Origin: Rugosimonospora acidiphila
Lineage (GTDB): Bacteria; Actinomycetota; Actinomycetes; Mycobacteriales; Micromonosporaceae
NCBI RefSeq assembly: GCF_039543385.1
Contig: NZ_BAABJQ010000014.1
Coordinates: 1-64,000 of the forward strand
Reading direction: 5' to 3'
Length of the DNA: 64,000 nt
The notes below the pieces were generated by a model. That model was not told the DNA's origin, searched no databases, and was given only the letters and a program-made list of their open reading frames with translations. The first letter of the stretch is position 1. Every line of letters begins with the position of its first letter. Both the position numbers and the translations under genes were made by a program. Below, in pieces: positions 43,949-52,045 of this stretch.

Positions 43949-44818
43949 ATGGACAGTGAACTCGCGGTGACGGCAGCCACCGCGACCCCTACCCAGCAAC
44001 GCACGGCACCCGCGGCCGGCCCCCTCAAGCTGGAGGTCGAGGACGTCGGCATCGGGTACTTCAGCCAGCGCCACGGCTCCTTCTTCGAGGCGGTACGGTC
44101 GCTGACCTTCAACGTGCCCGACGACTCCCTGGTCGCGCTGGTCGGACCGACCGGCTGCGGCAAGTCCACCTTCCTGCGCTCGGTCTGCGGCCTGCTCGGC
44201 TACCAGCACGGCCGGTTGCTGGTCGACGGCTCGGCCGTGACCGGACCCCGGGCCGACTGCTCCGTGGTGTTCCAGAGCCCGGCGTTGATGCCCTGGCGCA
44301 CGGTGGAGCGCAACGTCGGGTACGGGCTGGAGCTGCGCGGTACCCCCAAGGCCGAGGTACGCGACCGGGTCGGGCACATGCTCGACATGGTCGGCCTGAG
44401 CAAGTTCGCCGAGCACTACCCGCACCAGCTCTCCGGCGGCATGCAGCAGCGCGCCAACCTGGCCCGGGCGCTGGCCAACGATCCCGTCCTGCTGTTGATG
44501 GACGAGCCGTTCTCCGCGCTGGACCCGCAGACCCGCGACCGGCTGTCCGACGAACTGCTGCGCATCCGGGAACTCACCAAGCTGACCGTGCTGATGGTCA
44601 CCCACCAGGTGGATGAGGCGGTACTGCTGGCCGACCAGTGTGTCGTGCTGTCCCGCGGGCCGGGCAGCGTGGTCGAGGGCGTCATGGACATCCCGTTGGG
44701 CCGCGGTCGCACCGTCGACGAGACCCGCCACCAGTCGGGCTACGGCCCGCTGGTCCGGCAGCTGCGGGACATGCTGCGCGCCCTCGAACCGGCCGAAAGC
44801 GCCTCCGGCGGCCGGTAG
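43949..44818 (+). CDS. ABC ATPase (SsuB/TauB-like)
   Basis: A 289-residue ATPase with Walker A GPTGCGKST, Q-loop VFQSPALMPWRT, signature LSGGMQQRANLARAL, Walker B LLLMDEPFSALD and H-loop VTHQVDEA. The SPALMPWRTVERNV pattern is typical of nitrate/sulfonate/bicarbonate-type importers. Two starts are possible: an ATG at 43919 overlapping the permease stop, and the ATG at 43949 with GAGGAGAGG just upstream, which I prefer. Confidence 0.92.
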   Translation: MDSELAVTAATATPTQQRTAPAAGPLKLEVEDVGIGYFSQRHGSFFEAVRSLTFNVPDDSLVALVGPTGCGKSTFLRSVCGLLGYQHGRLLVDGSAVTGPRADCSVVFQSPALMPWRTVERNVGYGLELRGTPKAEVRDRVGHMLDMVGLSKFAEHYPHQLSGGMQQRANLARALANDPVLLLMDEPFSALDPQTRDRLSDELLRIRELTKLTVLMVTHQVDEAVLLADQCVVLSRGPGSVVEGVMDIPLGRGRTVDETRHQSGYGPLVRQLRDMLRALEPAESASGGR

Positions 44819-44924
44819 CCGTGTTCACCGACCCACGACTGGTCCGGGTCGCGGCGCGGCGCCACACACGCCGAGCCAGACCAGTTGGAAACCCCCACCA
44901 CCGAACAGGAAGAGGACGACGGCT

Positions 44925-45782
44925 GTGACCGGTACCGACAACGCAGTACAACTGGTGGACGCCGAGGCGGCCGAGGCGCTCGATGTGCGCGCCCGCAACC
45001 GGCTGCGCGGCAAGATCGCCGTGGTCACCGGCGCCGGGCAGGGCATCGGCCGGGCCGTCGCCCGGCGGCTGGCCGCCGAGGGCGCCGGGGTGGTCATCTG
45101 GGACCGCAGCGAGGCGGGCTGTGCCCGTACCGTCGAGGAGCTGACCACCCACGGCGCGCGGGTACGCGGCCTGACCGGCGACCTGACCGACTACGCGGGC
45201 GTGGCCGAGCTCGCGGCCCAGACGGTACGGCTGGAGGGTCGCATCGACATCCTGGCCAACATCGTCGGCGGTGCCACCTCGTTCAAGCCGTTCGTCGAGT
45301 GGGAGCCGGAGGAGATGCTCACCGAGATGAACCGGTCGCTGCTGCCGACGCTGTTCTGCTGCCGCGCGGTACTGCCGCACATGATCGAGCGCGGCGCCGG
45401 GCGCATCGTCAACATCGGGGCCGAGTCGGTGCGCAACGGGCTGTGGGACCGGGCCCCCTACAACGTGGGCAAGGGCGGCGTGCACGCGCTCACCACGAGC
45501 ATCGCCCGCGAGGTCGCCGAGACCGGCATCACTTGCAACTGCGTGGCCCCCGGCGGCACCAACTCGCAACCGGACCGGATCAGCCCCCGGTACGCCTCGA
45601 TGAGCGAACAGGACCAGGCGTCCCGCGAGGTGCTGCGGGAGCGGGTGCTGACCACCATCCCGATGGGGCGCCGGGCCGAGCCCGAGGAGCAGGCCGCCGC
45701 CGTGGCCTTCCTGGCCTCCGACGACGCCTCGTTCATTACCGGCCAGGTGCTCAGCGTCAACGGCGGATCGAGCATGATCTGA
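44925..45782 (+). CDS. SDR-family dehydrogenase (dihydrodiol/BenD-like)
   Basis: A 285-residue short-chain dehydrogenase. After about 28 extra residues come TGAGQGIGRA (cofactor), VVIWDRS with Asp (NAD-type), LANIVGGATSFKPF, the Ser in NIGAESV, Tyr and Lys in APYNVGKGG, and GQVLSVNGGSSMI. It resembles dehydrogenases that rearomatise cis-dihydrodiols. The NIVGGA block matches the SDR at 30636-31388, so the two are related. The GTG at 44925 has a purine-rich upstream region. It could act directly after one of the Rieske oxygenases. Confidence 0.88.
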   Translation: MTGTDNAVQLVDAEAAEALDVRARNRLRGKIAVVTGAGQGIGRAVARRLAAEGAGVVIWDRSEAGCARTVEELTTHGARVRGLTGDLTDYAGVAELAAQTVRLEGRIDILANIVGGATSFKPFVEWEPEEMLTEMNRSLLPTLFCCRAVLPHMIERGAGRIVNIGAESVRNGLWDRAPYNVGKGGVHALTTSIAREVAETGITCNCVAPGGTNSQPDRISPRYASMSEQDQASREVLRERVLTTIPMGRRAEPEEQAAAVAFLASDDASFITGQVLSVNGGSSMI

Positions 45783-45831
45783 CGCCGCGCGCCGGCGGCA
45801 CCCACCCCCACTTCGAGACGACCGAGGAGAC

Positions 45832-46596
45832 ATGACCGGACAGCTGCGCTACGACCTCGTGGGCCAGGGTGGCGACCGCACCGTGGTCCTGCTGCACTCC
45901 CTCGCCATGGACGGCACGATCTGGCGGGACTTCGCCCCCCTGCTCGGTCCGGGCGTCACCGTCCTGGCACCCGACCTGCCCGGCCACGGACCCGCTCCGT
46001 ACGGCGACCCCAGCAGCGTCGAGTCGATGGCCGACGGCGTCGCCGAGCTGCTGCGCACGCTGGGCATGCGCGACGTGACCCTGATCGGCATGTCGCTGGG
46101 CGGGTCGGTGGCGCAGGCACTGACCATCCGCCACGGCGACCTCGTCGGCCGCCTCGGGCTGGTCGACACCACCGCCTGGTACGGCGAGGACGCCCCGGCC
46201 GCGTGGGCCGCCCGGGCCGGGCAGGCCCGGGAGCGGGGCCTGTCCTCGCTGGCCGGCTTCCAGCTGGAGCGCTGGTTCACCGACGGGTTCCGCGGTTCCC
46301 ACGGTGAGCTGTGCGAACGCCTGCTGGAGATCTTCCGCCGCAACGACCTGGACAACTACGTGGCCAGCTGCACGGCGCTGGGCGCGATGGACCTGCGCGA
46401 GCGGCTGGAACGGATCGCGGTGCCGACCGCGGTGGTGGTGGGCGAACTCGATCAGGCCACCCCGCCTCCGCACGCCCAGGCGCTGGCCAAGGCGATCTCC
46501 GGGGCCGACCTGACGGTGATACCCGGGTGCAAGCACCTCAGCTGCCTGGAGCGGCCCGACGAGGTCGTGGCGGCGCTGCGGCCGATCCTCGACTGA
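45832..46596 (+). CDS. Alpha/beta hydrolase (PcaD/enol-lactonase-like)
   Basis: A 254-residue alpha/beta hydrolase. The nucleophile is Ser88 in GMSLGGS, the acid is the Asp in VGELDQATPP, and the base is the His in GCKHLSCLE. The oxyanion-hole HSLAMDGTIW and DLPGHGPAPYG blocks place it near 3-oxoadipate enol-lactonases and meta-cleavage product hydrolases. A lactone or a ring-fission C-C bond is therefore the probable target. The ATG at 45832 has a GAGGAGA site. It lies between the SDR and amidohydrolase genes. Confidence 0.88.
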   Translation: MTGQLRYDLVGQGGDRTVVLLHSLAMDGTIWRDFAPLLGPGVTVLAPDLPGHGPAPYGDPSSVESMADGVAELLRTLGMRDVTLIGMSLGGSVAQALTIRHGDLVGRLGLVDTTAWYGEDAPAAWAARAGQARERGLSSLAGFQLERWFTDGFRGSHGELCERLLEIFRRNDLDNYVASCTALGAMDLRERLERIAVPTAVVVGELDQATPPPHAQALAKAISGADLTVIPGCKHLSCLERPDEVVAALRPILD

Positions 46597-46610
46597 CACG
46601 GAGCGTCTGG

Positions 46611-47612
46611 ATGTCCCTCGAACCACCGCCACCCGCCGCGGGCGGCGCGACCATCGACGTGCACACCCACGTCGTACCGGACGGTCTGCCCTTCGGGGTG
46701 ACCGGCGACCCACGGTGGCCGGTGCTGCGTACCGGACCGGAGACGGGCGACGTGCTGGTCGACGGCGCACTGTACCGGACCGTGGCGCGTACCGCCTGGG
46801 ACCTGGAGGCCCGCCGGGCCGACCTGCCGGGCCGGGGCTGCCACGCACAGGTGCTGTCCCCCATGCCCCACCTCTTCTCCTACTGGGCCCCGATCGCCCC
46901 GGCGCTCGACTTCTCCCGGGCGCTGAACACGTGGCTCGCCGACGCCGTACGGGCGCACCCCGGCGTGTTCTACGGGCTGGGTACCGTGCCGCTGCAGGAG
47001 CCCGAGGCGGCCGCGGCCGAGCTGGCCACGGTCAAGGCGCTCGGGCTGTCGGGGGTCGAGCTGGGTACCAACGTCAACGGGGTCAGCATCGCCGATCCCC
47101 GGTTCCGGGACGTGTTCGTGGAGGCGGACCGGCTGGGCCTGGCGGTGTTCCTGCACGCCTTCCAGCCGCCGATGGCCGCGGCGGTACCGGGGCCGGCGGC
47201 CAGCGCGGTGTGCTTCCCGCTGGACATCGCGCTGGCGGTGGCCGGGCTGATCGCCAACGGCACCCTGGAGGCCAGCCCGACGCTGCGGCTGCTGGCCAGC
47301 CACGGCGGCGGCGGGCTGGGGCTGGCGCTGCCGAGGCTGATCCACACCTGGCGGACCAAGGCGCCGATGCGCAAGCGGCTGCCCACCCCACCCGAGGTGG
47401 TCGCCCGCCGGCTGTTCTACGACATCCTGCTGTTCGACCCGGCGGCGCTGCGGTACCTGATCGACTTCGTGGGTACCGGCCAGATCGTGATCGGCTCGGA
47501 CTATCCGTTCCTGGACGTCCCGCCGGAGTGGCCGCTGACCGACCTCGACCTGCCGGGCGCGGTGCGCCTGGACATCCAGGAGTCCAACGCGCGGGCCTTC
47601 CTCGGTCTGTAG
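46611..47612 (+). CDS. ACMSD-type amidohydrolase/decarboxylase
   Basis: A 333-residue metal-dependent amidohydrolase of the aminocarboxymuconate-semialdehyde decarboxylase group. Metal and catalytic positions are His18 and His20 (IDVHTHVVP), the His in FLHAFQPP, the His in LLASHGGGGLGL and the Asp in IVIGSDYPFLD. Relatives decarboxylate aromatic or ring-opened acids (gamma-resorcylate, 5-carboxyvanillate, ACMS) or hydrate 4-oxalomesaconate. The ATG at 46611 was used. It is the last gene of the rightward run, followed by a hairpin terminator. Confidence 0.9.
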   Translation: MSLEPPPPAAGGATIDVHTHVVPDGLPFGVTGDPRWPVLRTGPETGDVLVDGALYRTVARTAWDLEARRADLPGRGCHAQVLSPMPHLFSYWAPIAPALDFSRALNTWLADAVRAHPGVFYGLGTVPLQEPEAAAAELATVKALGLSGVELGTNVNGVSIADPRFRDVFVEADRLGLAVFLHAFQPPMAAAVPGPAASAVCFPLDIALAVAGLIANGTLEASPTLRLLASHGGGGLGLALPRLIHTWRTKAPMRKRLPTPPEVVARRLFYDILLFDPAALRYLIDFVGTGQIVIGSDYPFLDVPPEWPLTDLDLPGAVRLDIQESNARAFLGL

Positions 47613-47973
47613 GCCTCCCCCACCCCCTCGCGCCGTGGCCCCGACTCTCCTCAGGGAGGATCGGGGCCTACGGCGTGGTGAACCGGGTCCGGCCGGGCCA
47701 AGCCGCGCCGGCCCGCCGTCGGGCCCGCCGGGGTGCCGCGGCTACTTCGCCAGCCCGCCATGCGCAGGTTCGCCGCGTTGTCGGAGATCGGGAACACGGA
47801 TCCTCCGGCGTGGTTGTCGTCCTCCCTGCTGCTGGTCCAGACGTTGGGGATGTCGCGGACCTTCGCCGCCTTCACCAGCGTGATGCTGTTCGTCCTGGCC
47901 ACCCTCGGGCCACCCGAGCGGTCCGCTCCGGTGAATGGCGGTTCTGGGAATTCCTCGCCTGGGGCGAGCGGCG
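47613..47973. other. 361-base gap after the catabolic run
   Basis: Apart from the hairpin at 47637-47668, the gap has scrambled open frames on both strands. One stretch on the leftward strand reads NSITLVKAAKVRDIPNVW, which looks protein-like but has no start, no ribosome site and no clear family. It may be a gene remnant. Confidence 0.35.
47637..47668 (+). terminator. Hairpin terminator
   Basis: GGCCCCGA pairs with TCGGGGCC, and the enclosed sequence can fold again (CTCC with GGAG). It starts 25 bases after the amidohydrolase stop. Confidence 0.8.
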
Positions 47974-48693
47974 TCAGACCGTGCGGTCGGGCAGCGCACA
48001 CCCGTCCGGGGTGCACACGCCCTCGGCGCCACCGACGACCGGCAGCGGCTGCGGCGTGGGATGGCTTTCGGCCCACACCTTGTCCAGGACCGTGATCAGG
48101 TCATCGAGGCCGATCGCCCCGGGCACCGCGAAGCGGCCGTCGAAGACGAGGAACGGCGCGCCGTGGGCGCCAAGCCGCTGAGCCTCGCGCTGGTCGGCCG
48201 TCACGCGGGCCTGGTAGCGGCGGCTACGCAGGGCCTCGGCCGCCCCGGCGCGGTCCAGGCCCACCTCCGCGGCGAAATCGAGGACCTCCTCGGCGGTCCA
48301 CAGCTTGCGGGCCTGCCCGAAGTGCGCCCGGAACATCGCCGTCCAGATCTCGTCGCCGCGGCCCTGGTCGGTCGCGTAGGCGAGCAGTTCGTGGGCCAGG
48401 TCTGTCGGGCCCAGCGTGCGGTCGACCGCGTGGTAGGGCGTCAGGCCCTCCGCCTCGGCTACCCGCTCGATCGGCCGCAGGACCCGGTCCACCATCGTCG
48501 TGGGGGCCCCGACCAGCTCGAGCAACTTACGTTGGCTGACGCCCTCGCGTGGCAGATCGGGGTGCAGTTGGAACGATCGGTGGATCACCCGCACCTGCTC
48601 GCCGTACGGCAACCGGTCCAGTGCCAGGTGGAGTCGGTGGTCCATCAGCCCGCAATAGGGGCAGACGATGTCCGACCAGAACTCGACCTTCAT
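47974..48693 (-). CDS. DsbA-family oxidoreductase (FrnE-like)
   Basis: A 239-residue cytoplasmic thioredoxin-fold protein. The active site DIVCPYCGLMDHRL is at the N-terminus and the cis-Pro block GAPFLVFDGRFAVPGA near residue 190, with a helical insert between them. This is the FrnE/2-hydroxychromene isomerase-like DsbA branch. An extra cysteine pair lies near the C-terminus (VCTPDGCALP), as in FrnE proteins. It may act as a disulfide isomerase or a thiol-dependent isomerase. The ATG at 48693 has a GGAGGG site. A decayed HxlR regulator gene is divergent from it. Confidence 0.9.
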   Translation of the reverse strand: MKVEFWSDIVCPYCGLMDHRLHLALDRLPYGEQVRVIHRSFQLHPDLPREGVSQRKLLELVGAPTTMVDRVLRPIERVAEAEGLTPYHAVDRTLGPTDLAHELLAYATDQGRGDEIWTAMFRAHFGQARKLWTAEEVLDFAAEVGLDRAGAAEALRSRRYQARVTADQREAQRLGAHGAPFLVFDGRFAVPGAIGLDDLITVLDKVWAESHPTPQPLPVVGGAEGVCTPDGCALPDRTV

Positions 48694-48771
48694 GTCGCCC
48701 TCCTTCGTTTCTTACTTCCTGTTCGTAGACCCATCATGCATTAGAATCGGAGAGCCACAAAAGGCACATTC

Positions 48772-49065
48772 ATGTGCGTAGGGTCCAATGACGGAGGGGG
48801 TGGCGAGCGGCCAGGAGCGCGGGGATCTTCGGCGCAGACGGGTCGATACCAGGGCGAACAGCGCACCGGGCTCGTTACCCGGACGTCCTACCCCGAGGTC
48901 CCGCCCCGCGTCGAGTACGCCCTCACCGAACTCGGTACCTCGCTGCTGCCCACCGTCCTGGCCCTGGCGTCCTGGTCCGCCAACCACCACGGCGAGATCC
49001 GCCGCCATCAGACCGGGGACGACAACAGCGGACCCCGGGGCGCTGAACCCGTTGCCTCCCCCTAA
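48772..49065 (+). pseudogene. HxlR-family regulator remnant
   Basis: The last ~50 codons encode a good HxlR/MarR-like C-terminus (GLVTRTSYPEVPPRVEYALTELG followed by SLLPTVLALASW). The preceding ~40 codons are Gly/Arg-rich and lack the helix-turn-helix core that family members need. A GDLRRRR fragment in another frame near 48823 looks like the missing region. The gene therefore seems to have lost about 50-60 internal codons and its frame. HxlR genes often sit divergent to FrnE/DsbA genes, as here. Confidence 0.7.
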
Positions 49066-49070
49066 AGCAG

Positions 49071-49104
49071 TGGCCCCGACCCTCCTGACGGAGAGCCGGG
49101 GCCA
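49071..49104. terminator. Hairpin between convergent genes
   Basis: TGGCCCCG pairs with CGGGGCCA around an 18-base loop that has its own weak pairing. It lies between the HxlR remnant and the Rieske ferredoxin gene and closely resembles the hairpin at 47637-47668. Confidence 0.7.
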
Positions 49105-49131
49105 GTGCGCGTGCGCCGGGCGGCGCCGGTG

Positions 49132-49449
49132 TCACTCGGGGACGTTGACGTAGACGGTGCCGTCCTGGACCTTCGTGGGGTACACCGCGATCGGCTCATC
49201 CGGCTCCCCCGCGACCACCTTGCCGGTGCGGATGTCGAAGCGGCCCTCGTGCAGCGGGCACAGCACCTGGTACCCGTCGAGGTCACCCTGGTCGAGGTAG
49301 CCCAACGCGTGCGTGCAGATGCCGTCGAACGCGAAGACCTCACCGTCCACGTCGGCGAGGACAATCTCGTTGCCGGACAGCTCCTCCATGGTCATCTCGC
49401 CCGAGCGGAGCGCCTCGCGCGGACACGCCGACACCCAGTTGTCGCCCAT
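49132..49449 (-). CDS. Rieske-type [2Fe-2S] ferredoxin
   Basis: A 105-residue Rieske ferredoxin with cluster ligands Cys45, His47, Cys64 and His67 (GICTHALG and CPLHEGRFD). The C-terminal AVYPTKVQDGTVYVNV is typical of dioxygenase electron carriers such as BphF. The ATG at 49449 has an AAGGAA site. It lies 125 bases downstream of the second Rieske oxygenase gene and should serve it. No reductase gene is adjacent, so it may share the one at 24099-25268. Confidence 0.93.
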   Translation of the reverse strand: MGDNWVSACPREALRSGEMTMEELSGNEIVLADVDGEVFAFDGICTHALGYLDQGDLDGYQVLCPLHEGRFDIRTGKVVAGEPDEPIAVYPTKVQDGTVYVNVPE

Positions 49450-49574
49450 TTCTCGCGTTCCTTCCTCTGTGCACAGGACGGGGCCCGGGTACGCCGTGGC
49501 GGCCCGGACCCCACCGGTCAGGTGTTTGCCCGATGCGCGCCGGCTGCCGCACCCCGGCGGCCGTCGGCGCGTGG

Positions 49575-51056
49575 TCACTTTTTCGCGTCGGAGATGAACA
49601 CGGGCACCGCCGTGTCCCGGCCGCCCTCGAACTCCGGCAGGTCGTCCAGCAGTTCCTCCGGCGGGCGCATGCCCACCCCGACCTGCCGGACGATGCCGTC
49701 CTTCTCCGGCGGAGTGGTGACCTTGTTGGCGTTCTCCGGCTTCTGACCGCGGGCGAAGCGCAGCTTGGCGTCGCGCGAGCGCTCGGTGATCAGGCGGCGC
49801 AGCATGACCAGGTGCGAGTCGGTGGCCGACAGGCTCTCCGGCGTCCAGTAGCGCGACGGCGAGGCGACCTTGTCGTCGGCGCCGGAGAAGTTGTAGTAGT
49901 TCCACCAGTTGTAGTAGAGCCGCCACCACACCCGCAGCGCCGCCCTGGTGACGCCGTGCCGGGTACGGCGGGCGTGCATGTAGACAATCCGGGACAGCTC
50001 GGGGTCGACCGGCACCGCCCACCGGGAGAACATGTAGGTGTTGAAGTTGCGGCGCACGATCGCCGGCAGGTGCCACGAGGAGCCCCGGCCCTTGCCCCAC
50101 TCCTCGGCCTCCACCTCGAAGCGGCGGTTGAGTCGCGAGGGCCGCCAGACGATGTACTTGTACCAGGGCGAGAACAGCTTCCACAGCCGCTTGCGCCACA
50201 GGGACAGCGGCCACACGCCGTCCACGTCCGGGTAGTGCATCTGGTAGGGCAGCTGGCCGTTCTCGTCGGCGTAGTACTTCTGGTTGAGGTTCAGGATGAC
50301 CAGGGCGCGGTCCTCGACCAGCTTGGCCCGCGGCCCGACCGGGGTACGCGCCCGGAACCGGGGCGACATCAGCTGCATCAGCGAGTTGCGGTGCGCATAG
50401 AGGGAGTTGTGCGGGTCATCCTGGTTCTCGATGGCCAGGATCCACGAGCTGCGCCAGTAGGTGTAGGTGGTCAGCACGATGGTGGTGTCGGGTTCGAAGA
50501 ACTCCGGCGGCACGTCCTGCTCGATCGGGGAGGGCTCCTCGCGGCCCATCCAGACGAAGACCCAACCCTTGTGCTCCTGCACCGGGTAGGCGCGCACGCG
50601 CAGGTCGCCGACCATCTTCGAGGCCGGGCCCTCGGTGATGAACGCCTTGCAGGCGCCCTTACCGTCGAACGTCGCGCCGTGGTAGGGGCACGAGACGGTG
50701 CCCGGATAGAAGCTCCTGCCCTGCGCGAGGCTCGCGCCGCGGTGCGGGCAGACGTCGCTGACCGCGGCCACGCTGCCGTCGGCGTTGCGGAAGAAGGCCA
50801 ACTCCTCGCCGAGCAGCTTCCAGTAGATCGGGCGCTTCTTGGGCACCCTCTTGCTGGGCAGCGCCGGCCACCAGTACTCGCGCAGACCCAGGGCCGGTAC
50901 GAGCTGGCGGCGGTCCTTGACCTGCTCGCCCTCGGCTGGCAGCGGATTGAGCGTCTCGTCGAGGGGATTGGTCAGTGGCGGCCGGATTCCCCTGGTGGCC
51001 GCGGCCCGGATCCGGCGTTCCGTACGCCACTCATGAAACCGAATATTGGCTCCCAC
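49575..51056 (-). CDS. Rieske non-haem iron oxygenase 2, long form
   Basis: A 493-residue oxygenase, longer than usual. Rieske ligands are Cys103, His105, Cys123 and His126 (DVCPHRG and CPYHGATF). The catalytic iron site is in AIENQDDPHNSLYAHR (Asp213/Asp214, His216, His222), with six rather than five residues between the two His ligands. There is an aromatic, basic C-terminal half (WKLFSPWYKYIVW, WWRLYYNWWNYYNF) that could bind membranes or a hydrophobic substrate. The GTG at 51056 follows GAAGGGA; another GTG at 51080 is possible. A promoter with the cluster operator lies upstream. Confidence 0.9.
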   Translation of the reverse strand: MGANIRFHEWRTERRIRAAATRGIRPPLTNPLDETLNPLPAEGEQVKDRRQLVPALGLREYWWPALPSKRVPKKRPIYWKLLGEELAFFRNADGSVAAVSDVCPHRGASLAQGRSFYPGTVSCPYHGATFDGKGACKAFITEGPASKMVGDLRVRAYPVQEHKGWVFVWMGREEPSPIEQDVPPEFFEPDTTIVLTTYTYWRSSWILAIENQDDPHNSLYAHRNSLMQLMSPRFRARTPVGPRAKLVEDRALVILNLNQKYYADENGQLPYQMHYPDVDGVWPLSLWRKRLWKLFSPWYKYIVWRPSRLNRRFEVEAEEWGKGRGSSWHLPAIVRRNFNTYMFSRWAVPVDPELSRIVYMHARRTRHGVTRAALRVWWRLYYNWWNYYNFSGADDKVASPSRYWTPESLSATDSHLVMLRRLITERSRDAKLRFARGQKPENANKVTTPPEKDGIVRQVGVGMRPPEELLDDLPEFEGGRDTAVPVFISDAKK

Positions 51057-51163
51057 GATGGTCCCTTCGACAGGCTGCACTTGATCGGCCCGACAGCAGC
51101 ACCCCGTGACGCGGCCCCCGACACGGGTCGCGTCGCGTGCTGGTGTCGGCTCTGCGCGTTATC

Positions 51164-51192
51164 AGTATTGGGCAACTGTATTCAGAATGCAA
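51164..51192 (-). promoter_or_regulatory. Promoter with embedded operator (Rieske oxygenase 2)
   Basis: On the leftward strand TTGCAT (51192-51187) and AATACT (51169-51164) are 17 bases apart. The plus-strand element CTGTATTCAG (51176-51185) lies in the spacer. It is about 110 bases before the oxygenase start. Confidence 0.55.
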
Positions 51193-51261
51193 GACACTCG
51201 AGCGACGCATCCGCGCTGACCGCACCCCGATTTCGGCGCGGGAGTTCCGGCTGGCGAAACG

Positions 51262-51298
51262 CGCGACGCCCCGGGTGGATCCCACCCGGGGCGTCGCG
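51262..51298 (-). terminator. Hairpin terminator
   Basis: A perfect 17-bp inverted repeat with a 3-base loop (ATC) lies 45 bases past the stop of GntR regulator 2 and before the oxygenase promoter, insulating the two. Confidence 0.85.
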
Positions 51299-51343
51299 AA
51301 CGGACGTGGGACGCCCCTGCGTGGGGCGCGCCGGCCGCCGGCG

Positions 51344-52045
51344 TCAGGCCGTGGTCGCTTTGGCCTGCTCACCACGGTCTACGAAGATCTGCTTGACCCG
51401 CGCGGCCGTGTGCTGGATGTGGCGCTCCAACTCCTGCCGCGCGGCGGACACGTCTCCCCGCTCCAGCGCGTCGAGGATCGCGACGTGCTCCGCGTTCGGG
51501 TCGCCGCTGCGCTTGTTGCGGCCGGACCGGACCATCCGGGTGTAGCGCTGCACCCGCATGGTCAGCTGGTGTGCCAGGTCACGGGCGACCGGCGCGTCGG
51601 CGTGGTCGTACAGCCGGTCATGGAACGCGGTGTTCAACACGAGCCAGTCCTCGTGGCTGCGGGTGCGCCCCATCTTGTCGCACATGGCGCGCAATTCCGC
51701 GAAGTCGCCCTTGGTCATCCGGGTGGCGCTGCGCGAGAGCAGGTACGTCTCCAGCAGGATGCGTAGCTCCAGGATCTCGATGACCCGCTCCAGGGTGTGG
51801 CCCACCACAGCGGCGCGCATGTGCGGCTCGGAGGAGATCAGGCCCTCGGCCTTGAGCTGGCGCAACGCCTCCCGAATCGGGACCCGGGACACACCGAACT
51901 CGCGGGCGAGGTCGACCTGGTTGAGCTCCATGCCATCTTCGAAGTCGCCGCGGAGGATCGCTGAGCGCAGTTCGTCGGCCACCGTGTCAGAGGTGGTGCG
52001 ACGGTGCAGGCGGCGGTCACCGGGAACGGAGGCGGAGTTTGTCAA
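51344..52045 (-). CDS. GntR-family (FadR/FCD) regulator 2
   Basis: A 233-residue GntR/FCD regulator. The winged helix spans about residues 15-80 (LNQVDLAREFGVSRVPIREALRQLKAEGLI), nearly the same recognition helix as regulator 1 (VSRVP(V/I)REA). The FCD domain follows with NTAFHDRLYDHA and NAEHVAILDAL. The near-identical recognition helices suggest overlapping DNA targets. I chose the TTG at 52045 with a GGGAG site five bases upstream; no good ATG exists. It lies between the second Rieske unit and the divergent bicupin-AAA unit and probably controls both. Confidence 0.9.
   Translation of the reverse strand: MTNSASVPGDRRLHRRTTSDTVADELRSAILRGDFEDGMELNQVDLAREFGVSRVPIREALRQLKAEGLISSEPHMRAAVVGHTLERVIEILELRILLETYLLSRSATRMTKGDFAELRAMCDKMGRTRSHEDWLVLNTAFHDRLYDHADAPVARDLAHQLTMRVQRYTRMVRSGRNKRSGDPNAEHVAILDALERGDVSAARQELERHIQHTAARVKQIFVDRGEQAKATTA

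Noticed and set aside
47651..48095. Overlapping open frames on both strands in the gap after the amidohydrolase
   Set aside because: They start inside a terminator hairpin and run into the FrnE-like gene. Only a short stretch looks protein-like, so at most it is a remnant.
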